Source: Streptomyces turgidiscabies Car8
GTDB lineage: Bacteria > Actinomycetota > Actinomycetes > Streptomycetales > Streptomycetaceae
Assembly (NCBI RefSeq): GCF_000331005.1
Contig: NZ_AEJB01000328.1
Location: 1 to 57,150 of the forward strand
Direction of reading: 5' to 3'
Length of the DNA: 57,150 bases
The notes beneath the pieces were generated by a model. It had not been told where the DNA came from and searched no databases. It saw nothing but the letters and a program-made list of their open reading frames with translations. Each line of letters begins with the position of its first letter. Position 1 is the stretch's first letter. Shown here piece by piece: positions 49,832 to 57,150 of the stretch. Position numbers and translations under genes: made by a program.

Positions 49832-51429
49832 ACGCCCCGGGCAACGCTCCCCTCGGCACTCCTGCCGCCGAGCTCAAGAACCTCCGTGTCGAGATCGACG
49901 GAAGGGTCCTGGTCGACGGAGTCGACCTCCGTGTCCTTCCCGGCCGGGTGACCGCCCTCGTCGGCGCGTCCGGCAGCGGCAAGACCACCACCGGCCTGGC
50001 CCTCCTCGGCGAACACCCGCCCGGCGCCCGGGTGTCGGGCGAGGTACGGGTGTCCGGTGGTGGGCCGGTCGGATACGTCCCCCAGCATCCCGCCACCGTC
50101 CTCAACCCCGCCCGCCGGGTTGGCGCCCTCCTCGACGACATCGCCCGCGAACAGGTACGGGGCCTGCCCCGGTCGGCTCGCCGGACGCAGGCACGGAGTC
50201 GCGTGCTGCGCGCGCTGGAGGACGCTCAACTGCCGGAGGGCGCGGCCCTGTTGCGGCGCTACCCGCATCAGCTCTCCGGTGGCCAACAGCAGCGGGTCGT
50301 GCTGGCACAGGCGTTGCTGCTGGGCGCCAAGGTGGTCGTCGCGGACGAACCCACCACGGGCCAGGACGCGTTGACGAAGAGGCGCATCGTCGACGAGCTG
50401 ACGGCCGTCGTCGCCCAGGGCATCGCGCTGGTCCTGCTCAGCCATGACCTCGATGTCGTCCGCGCACTGGCCGACGACGTACTGGTGATGCGTGAGGGCC
50501 AGGTCGTCGAATCGGGCCCGACGGAACGCGTGTGGCTCGCGCCCCGCCATGAATGGACCCGCGAACTCGTCTCCCAGCGACCACAGTTCGCGGGCAGGGA
50601 AGTAGGGCGGGAAGGAGACGGGGAGAGAAGCAGGGAGGGCAGCGGGGGCAGTGGCGGGGCCGGCCCCGAGAGCGGCCCGACCGGCGTCTCCGTCCTTCAG
50701 GTTCGGGATCTCACCGCCCGCCACCACCGCACCCAGGTCCTTCGTGTCCCCGAACTCGTCCTCCGCACAGGCGAATGCCTTGCCGTCGTCGGCCGTTCAG
50801 GCAGCGGGAAGACCACCCTCGCCCGCTGCCTCGCGGGACTCCACCGGGATTACGACGGTCAGGTCACCCTCGACGGCAGTACCCTTCCGCGCAGCCTGCG
50901 GGACCGTGACCGAGGTCAACTGGCCACCGTGCAGTACGTGTTCCAGGACGCGCGTGCCGCGTTCGACGAGTACCGGCCCGTCGTCGACCAGGTCGCGCGA
51001 ACGGCCGTACGGCTGCGCGGTGTCGAAGCCCCGGCCGCCGAGGCGGAGGCCCTCACGGTTCTCGCGGAGCTGGGCCTCACCGAGGAGCAGGCCCGCCGCC
51101 GCCCGGGCCGCCTCTCCGGGGGCGAACTCCAACGTGCCGCCCTCGCACGGGCGTTGCTGGCCCGGCCCCGCGTTCTCATCTGCGACGAGATCACCTCCGG
51201 CCTCGACACGGTCACCCGGCGCGGCATCCTGGACGTTCTTGCCGGGCTTCGGCGCGAGCGCGACGACCTGTCCGTCGTACTCGTCACACACGACCTGGAC
51301 ACCGCGGCTCTGGCCGACCGGATCGCTGTTCTCGATGCCGGTGAAATGGTCGAACAGGGGCCGGTGGCGCGGGTGTTCACCGCGCCCTCGCACGCGTTCA
51401 CGAGGCGGCTGTTGGCCGCGGCGGAGTAG
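49828..51429 (+). CDS. fused double ABC ATPase, OppD-OppF/NikD-NikE type
   Basis: 533 residues from ATG 49828. The first ATPase (about 15-235) has GASGSGKTT, LSGGQQQRVVLAQAL and VVADEPTTGQD; the second (about 285-530) has GRSGSGKTT, LSGGELQRAALARAL and LICDEITSGLD. A Gly/Arg/Glu-rich linker of about 45 residues separates them. The Q-loop and signature variants fit the oligopeptide/nickel importer class. The fusion supplies both nucleotide-binding sites for the two preceding permeases. It is the last gene of the operon and converges on the peptidase gene with 12 bp between and no evident terminator. Confidence 0.92.
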   Translation: MNAPGNAPLGTPAAELKNLRVEIDGRVLVDGVDLRVLPGRVTALVGASGSGKTTTGLALLGEHPPGARVSGEVRVSGGGPVGYVPQHPATVLNPARRVGALLDDIAREQVRGLPRSARRTQARSRVLRALEDAQLPEGAALLRRYPHQLSGGQQQRVVLAQALLLGAKVVVADEPTTGQDALTKRRIVDELTAVVAQGIALVLLSHDLDVVRALADDVLVMREGQVVESGPTERVWLAPRHEWTRELVSQRPQFAGREVGREGDGERSREGSGGSGGAGPESGPTGVSVLQVRDLTARHHRTQVLRVPELVLRTGECLAVVGRSGSGKTTLARCLAGLHRDYDGQVTLDGSTLPRSLRDRDRGQLATVQYVFQDARAAFDEYRPVVDQVARTAVRLRGVEAPAAEAEALTVLAELGLTEEQARRRPGRLSGGELQRAALARALLARPRVLICDEITSGLDTVTRRGILDVLAGLRRERDDLSVVLVTHDLDTAALADRIAVLDAGEMVEQGPVARVFTAPSHAFTRRLLAAAE

Positions 51430-51441
51430 CAGCGGCCGGGG

Positions 51442-52848
51442 TCACCGGATGCGGTGCTGTTTCCAGAAGGGGCCCAGGTCCCTGGCCGTCACCGCCTGGG
51501 CGGCCTTCTTGAAGTCGGCGGTGGTGGAGACGCCGTACCAGTGGTCGTGGGCGTACTTCTTGACGAACCGCGCCATGGTGCCGGCCCCGAGGACGCGTTC
51601 CAGGTCGGCCAGGGCGCAGGGGCCGGCCCCGTACACGACCTGGAAGTACTCGCCACGGTGTGCGGACCAGTAGGCCATCGAGTTGGTGAGTGCGGCGGTG
51701 GGGCTCGGCCAGGGGTCGTCCGAGCACTCGAACCCGTCCCAGCGGTAATAGCGCGCGTTGGCGTACTGGGCGAAACTCTCGTCCAACCAGGGTGAGTTGT
51801 ACTCGTCGTTGCCCACGATGCCGTACCACCACTGGTGGGCGATCTCGTGGACGGTGGCGCCGCCCTCCTCCGTGGTGCCGAGGATGACCAGACCGGGGTA
51901 TTCCATGCCGCCGGCGAACCCGTGGGTCATCACGAGGTCGATCTCGCCGTACGGATAGCGGCCGAACTCCTTGCTGAACAGGTCGACGGCGGCGACGCCG
52001 TCCTTGCGGTTGAGGCGGACGCCCGCGGCGGGTGTGTCGGGCGACCAGTACGACTTCACGCGCACGCCGCCCGGCGAGGTCTGGGTCGCGGTGCGGAACG
52101 GGCCAGCCGCCCACGCGAAGTCCCGGACCCGCTGGGCGACGCTGTGGGTGACCGTACGCCCGGGCCTGCCGGGTCGGGTCCAAGTGCGGCCGGTCGCAGG
52201 GACCTTGAGGGCCGACGGGTGATCGAGGCGCACCCGGAAGTCGCTCGCCAGTGTGTAGAAGCTCTCGCCGGTCGACACATACGGGTCGAGATGCCACCCC
52301 TTCGCGTCGTGCACGGCCAGGACCGGCAGCGCGTTGCCCAGGAAGCGGAACGCGCCCTCGCGGCCGAAGCGGGCGTTCCGTCCGGGCACCGTGATGGACA
52401 CGTCGAAGGTGAGGGCCGTCCGCGCGCCGTGTGCGAGCGGCTTCGCCAGGGTGATGCGCAGCGCCGTGCAGTTCACGGTGAGCCGGTCCGGAACGCCACC
52501 GCGCACCTTGGACACCCGGACGGGGGACGGTCTGCCGGGCGCGCCGCACCCGTCGTCGCCATTGCCCCACAGCCGCACGTACACCTCACGCAAGGGGCGA
52601 TCGGAGGCGTTGCGGAACGACACCCGTTGCCGGCCCGTCCAGCGGGAGCCGTCGGTGTCGCCGCGCAGGTTCACGTCGTAGCGGAGGCGGTCGGGTGTCG
52701 CCCCGGACCCGGACGTGACGGACCCGGCGGTGACGGCCCTGGTCGTGACGGCCTCGGCCACGGTCGAGGCAGCTGTCACCAGCAGTGCGAGCGGAACCGC
52801 CAGCAGACGGAGACGGATTCTTGACGACCAAGCGGGCAGCGACGACAT
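51442..52848 (-). CDS. secreted M1-family zinc metallopeptidase
   Basis: 468 residues from ATG 52846-52848; GTG 52866 in frame is an alternative start. A signal peptide is evident ([25 protein letters not shown]). The gluzincin active site HEIAHQWW (about residues 333-340) with the third zinc ligand in DESFAQYA about 18 residues later, and GGMEYPG in place of GAMEN, place it in the M1 aminopeptidase family. It is shorter than the 850-residue Streptomyces PepN, being the compact extracellular form. It needs zinc, which is notable beside a zinc-type regulated operon, but such genes are common elsewhere. Confidence 0.88.
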   Translation of the reverse strand: MSSLPAWSSRIRLRLLAVPLALLVTAASTVAEAVTTRAVTAGSVTSGSGATPDRLRYDVNLRGDTDGSRWTGRQRVSFRNASDRPLREVYVRLWGNGDDGCGAPGRPSPVRVSKVRGGVPDRLTVNCTALRITLAKPLAHGARTALTFDVSITVPGRNARFGREGAFRFLGNALPVLAVHDAKGWHLDPYVSTGESFYTLASDFRVRLDHPSALKVPATGRTWTRPGRPGRTVTHSVAQRVRDFAWAAGPFRTATQTSPGGVRVKSYWSPDTPAAGVRLNRKDGVAAVDLFSKEFGRYPYGEIDLVMTHGFAGGMEYPGLVILGTTEEGGATVHEIAHQWWYGIVGNDEYNSPWLDESFAQYANARYYRWDGFECSDDPWPSPTAALTNSMAYWSAHRGEYFQVVYGAGPCALADLERVLGAGTMARFVKKYAHDHWYGVSTTADFKKAAQAVTARDLGPFWKQHRIR

Positions 52849-53049
52849 GGCAGCGGATCTTGTCACAACGTTCCGGTACCTGACCCCTGCCTGCGAGAAG
52901 CGATGAGGTCGGCTCCGCTTCGGCGAAGCCGTGGACGAGGGAAGCCGAGGGAAGCCGAGGAAAATGCCTGAGTACGCCGGGTGTGTTCGCTGTACGTTGA
53001 CGCACAGCAAGTATTCCCAGTTCAAACCCTTCTCTGAGGCCTGGCCACC

Positions 53050-54558
53050 GTGTTCCTGACGATCAGCACCACCGGCACCCCCGAACGTCCCGCGACCGAC
53101 CTCGGCTACCTGCTGCACAAGCATCCCGACAACGCGCAGACGTTCTCCACCTCCTACGGCACCGCGCACGTCCTCTACCCCGAGGCGTCCGACGAGCGCT
53201 GCACGGCCGCGCTGCTGCTGGAGGTCGACGCCGTCGCGCTGGTCCGGCGCGGCAAGGGCAAGGGGCGCGGTGGCGCACCCGACGCGGCACTCGCGCAGTA
53301 CGTCAACGACCGTCCGTACGCGGCCTCTTCACTGCTCGCGGTCGCGCTCAGCGCGGTGTTCAGCAGCGCCATGAAGGGCCAGTGCCGAGCCAAGCCCGAA
53401 CTCCCGGGCGAGGCACGTCCGTTGAGCATCGAGGTGCCCGCGCTCCCGGCTCGGGGCGGCGCGGACCTCGTACGGAACCTCTTCGAGCCGCTCGGCTGGA
53501 CGGTGACGGCCGAACCGGTCGCGCTGGACACGGAGTTCCCGGAGTGGGGCGACTCCCGGTACGTGCGGCTGCACCTGGAGTCGGACACGCTGACCCTCGC
53601 CGGGGCGCTGCGTCACCTGTACGTCCTGCTGCCGGTCCTCGACGACGCCAAGCACTACTGGGTCGCACCCGACGAGGTCGACAAACTGCTGCGGGCCGGC
53701 GAGGGCTGGCTGCCCGCGCACCCCGAGCAGAAGCTGATCACCAGCCGTTACCTGTCACGGCGTTGGTCGCTGACCCGGCAGGCGATGGAGCGACTGGAAC
53801 TGGTCCGGCTGGCCGAGGCCGACGACAGCGAGGTCGAGGAGATCGACAACGCGGTCGAAGCCGAGACGGAGGCGGAGCCGGAGGAGAAGCCGACGTCGCT
53901 CGGCACACAGCGCCGGGACGCGATCATCGCGGCACTGAAGGCGTCCGGGGCCACCCGGGTGCTCGACCTGGGTTGCGGGCAGGGCCAGTTGGTGCAGGCG
54001 CTGCTCAAGGACCCGGCGTTCACCGACATCGTCGGAGTGGACGTGTCGATGCGTGCGCTCACCATCGCGTCGCGGCGGCTGAAGCTGGACCGGATGGGGG
54101 AGCGGCAGGCGTCGCGCGTCCAGCTGCTCCAGGGCTCGCTCGCCTACACCGACAAGCGGCTCAAGGGGTACGACGCCGCCGTACTGTGCGAGGTCGTCGA
54201 GCACCTCGACCTGCCGCGGCTGCCGGCCCTGGAGTACGCCGTGTTCGGCGCCGCCCGCCCGCGCACCGTCCTGGTGACGACGCCGAACGTCGAGTACAAC
54301 GTCCGCTGGGAGTCCCTCCCGGCCGGCCACAGCCGCCACAGTGACCACCGCTTCGAGTGGACGCGGGAGGAGTTCCGCTCCTGGGCGGAGAAGGTGGCCG
54401 AACGGCACGGGTACGAGGCGGAGTTCGTGCCGGTCGGGCCGGACGACCCGGAGGTCGGACCGCCGACCCAGATGGCCGTGTTCACGATGAGGACCGACAC
54501 CGGTGACGATGCGGCGGCCATGACCGCGAGCGAGAAGAAGGAGGCGAAGGCAGCATGA
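53050..54558 (+). CDS. hen1: 3'-terminal RNA ribose 2'-O-methyltransferase Hen1
   Basis: 502 residues from GTG 53050 with GAGG upstream. The N-terminal half (MFLTISTTGTPERPATDLGYLLHKHP) is the bacterial Hen1 regulatory/ligase-activating domain. The C-terminal methyltransferase (from about residue 290) has VLDLGCGQGQLVQALL and the metal-binding EVVEHLDLPRL, with a later His in GHSRHSDHRFEW (the E-E-H-H site). It methylates the 2'-OH at an RNA break before ligation, protecting the repaired site from recutting by ribotoxins. It is coupled to Pnkp by ATGA overlap. Confidence 0.95.
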   Translation: MFLTISTTGTPERPATDLGYLLHKHPDNAQTFSTSYGTAHVLYPEASDERCTAALLLEVDAVALVRRGKGKGRGGAPDAALAQYVNDRPYAASSLLAVALSAVFSSAMKGQCRAKPELPGEARPLSIEVPALPARGGADLVRNLFEPLGWTVTAEPVALDTEFPEWGDSRYVRLHLESDTLTLAGALRHLYVLLPVLDDAKHYWVAPDEVDKLLRAGEGWLPAHPEQKLITSRYLSRRWSLTRQAMERLELVRLAEADDSEVEEIDNAVEAETEAEPEEKPTSLGTQRRDAIIAALKASGATRVLDLGCGQGQLVQALLKDPAFTDIVGVDVSMRALTIASRRLKLDRMGERQASRVQLLQGSLAYTDKRLKGYDAAVLCEVVEHLDLPRLPALEYAVFGAARPRTVLVTTPNVEYNVRWESLPAGHSRHSDHRFEWTREEFRSWAEKVAERHGYEAEFVPVGPDDPEVGPPTQMAVFTMRTDTGDDAAAMTASEKKEAKAA

Positions 54559-57140
54559 GCAGCATGGAGAACGTCGTAAGTGACGTCGTGAGTGTCGAGA
54601 ACAAGGGGCGTGTGCTGCCCGTCACCGACCTCTCCCTCGTGGTCCTGATCGGGGCGTCCGGCTCGGGCAAGTCCACCTTTGCCCGACGGCACTTCAAGCC
54701 GACCGAGATCATCTCCTCGGACTTCTGCCGAGGTCTGGTCGCCGACGACGAGAACGACCAGAGCGCCAGCGGGGACGCCTTCGACGTCCTGCACTACATC
54801 GCGGGCAAGCGACTCGCGGCGGGCCGCCGTACGGTCGTCGACGCGACCAACGTGCAGGAGAGCAGCCGGAAGCAGCTGATCGAGCTGGCACGGCAGTACG
54901 ACGTCCTGCCCATCGCCGTCGTCCTCGACGTGCCCGACGACGTGTGCGCCGAACGCAACGCCTCCCGCACCGACCGGGCCGACATGCCGCGCCGGGTCAT
55001 CCACCGCCACATCCGCGAACTCCGCCGCTCCCTGCGCCACTTGGAGCGCGAGGGATTCCGGAAGGTGCACGTCCTGCGCGGTGTGGAGGAGATCGAGAAC
55101 GCCGAGGTCCGCACCGAGAAGCGCTTCAACGACCTGACCCACCTCACCGGCCCGTTCGACATCATCGGCGACATCCACGGGTGCGCGTCCGAACTGGAGA
55201 CCCTGCTCGGCGCGTTGGGCTACGAGGACGGGGTGCACCCGGGCGGCCGTACCGCCGTCTTCGTCGGTGACCTCGTCGACCGCGGCCCGGACAGCCCGGG
55301 CGTGCTGCGCCGCGTGATGGCCATGGTCGGCTCGGGCAACGCGCTGTGCGTGCCCGGCAACCACGAGAACAAGTACGGCCGTCACCTCAAGGGCCGCAAG
55401 GTCCAGCACACCCACGGACTCGCCGAGACCATCGAGCAGATGACGAACGAGAGCGACGAGTTCCGCACCCAGGTACGGGAGTTCATCGACGGCCTCGTCA
55501 GCCACTACGTCCTGGACGGCGGACGCCTGGTGGTCTGCCACGCGGGCCTGCCCGAGAAGTACCACGGCCGTACCTCGGGCCGGGTGCGCTCGCACGCCCT
55601 GTACGGCGAGACGACCGGCGAGACCGACGAGTTCGGCCTGCCGGTGCGTTACCCGTGGGCGGAGGACTACCGGGGCCGGGCGGCGGTCGTCTACGGCCAC
55701 ACTCCTGTCCCGGAGGCGAGTTGGCTGAACAACACCATCTGCCTCGACACGGGTGCCGTCTTCGGCGGCAAGCTGACCGCGCTGCGCTGGCCGGAGCGGG
55801 AACTGGTCGACGTACCGGCGGAGCAGGTCTGGTACGAGCCGGTCAGGCCGCTGCGGTCGGAGGCACCGGGCGGGCACGACGGCCGGCCGCTGGACCTGGC
55901 GGACGTCCACGGCCGCCGGACCGTGGAGACGCGCCACGCGGGCCGGATCACCGTCCGGGAGGAGAACGCGGCGGCGGCCCTGGAGGTCATGAGCCGCTTC
56001 GCGGTGGACCCGCGTCTGCTGCCGTACCTGCCCCCGACGATGGCTCCGACGGCGACGTCCCGGGAGGATGGCTACCTGGAGCACCCGGCGGAGGCGTTCG
56101 AGCAGTACCGGGCGGACGGGGTCGAGCGTGTCGTGTGCGAGGAGAAGCACATGGGTTCGCGGGCGGTGGCGCTGGTGTGCCGCGACGCGGAGGTGGCTCG
56201 TAAGCGGTTCGGTGTCGACAGTGGTGACGACGGGCCGGCGGGGGCGCTGTACACCCGTACCGGGCGGCCGTTCGTCGACGACCCGAAGGTGACCGAGGAG
56301 ATCCTCGGCCGGGTACGGGTGGCGGCGGACGGGGCTGGCCTGTGGGACGAGCTCGGCACCGACTGGCTGCTGCTGGACGCCGAGTTGATGCCGTGGTCGC
56401 TCAAGGCGTCCGGTCTGCTGCGGTCGCAGTACGCCGCGGTCGGCGCCGCCTCCGGGGCGGTGTTCCCGGGGGCGCTGGCCGCGCTGGAGGGTGCGGCGGG
56501 GCGGGGTGTCGATGTACGTGACCTGCTCGCGCGCCAGCGTGAACGGGCCTCGGACGCCGAGGCGTTCACAGCGGCCTACCGGCGTTACTGCTGGCCGACG
56601 GAGGGGCTGGACGGTGTCCGTCTGGCGCCCTTCCAGGTCCTGGCGACCGAGGGGCGCAGCCTGGCGGGTCTGCCGCACGATGAGCAACTCGCCCTGCTGG
56701 ACCGGCTGGTGGAGCACGACGGTACGGGCCTGCTGCAGACGACGCGTCGGCTGTACGTCGACACGGCCGACCCGGAGTCGGTGCGGGCGGGCGTCGACTG
56801 GTGGCTGGAGATGACCGGGCGGGGCGGTGAGGGCATGGTCGTCAAGCCGCTGGGCGGAGTGGTGCGCGACGGGAAGGGGCGACTGGTGCAGCCCGGCATC
56901 AAGTGCCGGGGGCGTGAGTACCTGCGGATCATCTACGGGCCGGAGTACACGCGGCCGGAGAACCTCGCGCGGCTGCGGGGGCGGTTCCTGAACCACAAGC
57001 GGTCGCTTGCGATCAGGGAGTACGCGTTGGGGCTGGAGGCGTTGGACCGGCTGGCGGAGGGGGAGCCGTTGTGGCGGGTGCATGAGGCTGTGTTCGGGGT
57101 GCTGGCGCTGGAGTCGGAGCCGGTGGATCCGCGGCTGTAG
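54555..57140 (+). CDS. pnkp: polynucleotide kinase-phosphatase-ligase Pnkp (RNA repair)
   Basis: 861 residues from ATG 54555, overlapping the Hen1 stop. Three domains are in the known order: kinase with P-loop GASGSGKSTFARRHF (about residue 32), calcineurin-like phosphatase (GDIHGCASELE about 204, GDLVDRGPDS, GNHENKYGRH), and a ligase domain with nucleotidyl lysine EEKHMGSRAVAL (about 529). With Hen1 it heals, methylates and seals cleaved RNA such as tRNA cut by ribotoxins. Length and domains match intact bacterial Pnkp. The stop is at 57138-57140, ten bases before the window ends. Confidence 0.95.
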   Translation: MSSMENVVSDVVSVENKGRVLPVTDLSLVVLIGASGSGKSTFARRHFKPTEIISSDFCRGLVADDENDQSASGDAFDVLHYIAGKRLAAGRRTVVDATNVQESSRKQLIELARQYDVLPIAVVLDVPDDVCAERNASRTDRADMPRRVIHRHIRELRRSLRHLEREGFRKVHVLRGVEEIENAEVRTEKRFNDLTHLTGPFDIIGDIHGCASELETLLGALGYEDGVHPGGRTAVFVGDLVDRGPDSPGVLRRVMAMVGSGNALCVPGNHENKYGRHLKGRKVQHTHGLAETIEQMTNESDEFRTQVREFIDGLVSHYVLDGGRLVVCHAGLPEKYHGRTSGRVRSHALYGETTGETDEFGLPVRYPWAEDYRGRAAVVYGHTPVPEASWLNNTICLDTGAVFGGKLTALRWPERELVDVPAEQVWYEPVRPLRSEAPGGHDGRPLDLADVHGRRTVETRHAGRITVREENAAAALEVMSRFAVDPRLLPYLPPTMAPTATSREDGYLEHPAEAFEQYRADGVERVVCEEKHMGSRAVALVCRDAEVARKRFGVDSGDDGPAGALYTRTGRPFVDDPKVTEEILGRVRVAADGAGLWDELGTDWLLLDAELMPWSLKASGLLRSQYAAVGAASGAVFPGALAALEGAAGRGVDVRDLLARQRERASDAEAFTAAYRRYCWPTEGLDGVRLAPFQVLATEGRSLAGLPHDEQLALLDRLVEHDGTGLLQTTRRLYVDTADPESVRAGVDWWLEMTGRGGEGMVVKPLGGVVRDGKGRLVQPGIKCRGREYLRIIYGPEYTRPENLARLRGRFLNHKRSLAIREYALGLEALDRLAEGEPLWRVHEAVFGVLALESEPVDPRL

Positions 57141-57150
57141 GGAGGGGGTG

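Noticed and set aside
54144..57083. 979-codon antisense frame over Pnkp
   Set aside because: Shadow of the Pnkp gene; low-complexity and Gln/Arg/Val-rich, with no recognisable domain.

Overview
The window is very GC-rich DNA from an actinomycete, almost certainly Streptomyces. The genes have strong third-position GC bias, many GTG starts, and ATGA/GTGA stop-start overlaps. The families point the same way: SARP regulator, Sfp-type phosphopantetheinyl transferase, DUF6099, F420-type LLM oxidoreductase, SepF paralogue and GlnR-type nitrate reductase. I see no rRNA, tRNA or CRISPR array.

Layout: (1) 1-4700 is the edge of a biosynthetic cluster that continues to the left. It holds an AsnO-like amino-acid beta-hydroxylase (cut by the window), a 4'-phosphopantetheinyl transferase, an unknown protein and a SARP-NB-ARC activator. 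(2) 5069-15082 is an amino-acid catabolic region bracketed by two IclR regulators. A plus-strand operon (homoserine dehydrogenase-like, aldehyde dehydrogenase, aspartase) could convert homoserine to fumarate. A minus-strand run carries a permease, HAD phosphatase, cyclase-family hydrolase and Lrp regulator. (3) 15112-34458 is mostly ordinary chromosome: VanZ-RDD protein, MacB-like ABC pair, lipase-like hydrolase, TIGR01777 epimerase, SigC-like ECF factor with a Met/His-rich membrane protein, MarR/YceI pair, GT-C-like membrane protein, a 1378-residue nitrate reductase/flavoreductase fusion, then SepF-like, AAA ATPase and MazG genes. (4) 35091-36425 is an IS5-family element with a passenger gene, inserted exactly at the stop codon of a DUF6099 gene.

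(5) 37951-51429 is the most interesting part. An 11.7-kb operon on the plus strand starts under a promoter whose spacer is filled by a Zur-like box. It encodes an ATP-grasp ligase, a Rossmann/heavy-metal-chelation-type protein, a cysteine-synthase-like PLP enzyme, an enolase-superfamily epimerase-like enzyme, an MFS exporter, a methyltransferase and a complete Opp/Nik-type ABC importer (binding lipoprotein, two permeases, fused double ATPase). Synthesis, export and re-import in one zinc-type regulated operon is the logic of a metallophore (zincophore), yet no NRPS, NIS synthetase or nicotianamine synthase is present. Four gene junctions of this operon carry unrelated tandem repeats of 15, 27, 8 and 18 bp. 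The 27-bp array repeats a GTGA stop-start signal about ten times.

(6) 51442-57140 holds a secreted M1 zinc aminopeptidase and the Hen1/Pnkp RNA-repair pair. Starts were chosen from Shine-Dalgarno spacing, overlaps and family alignment from memory; no database search was possible.
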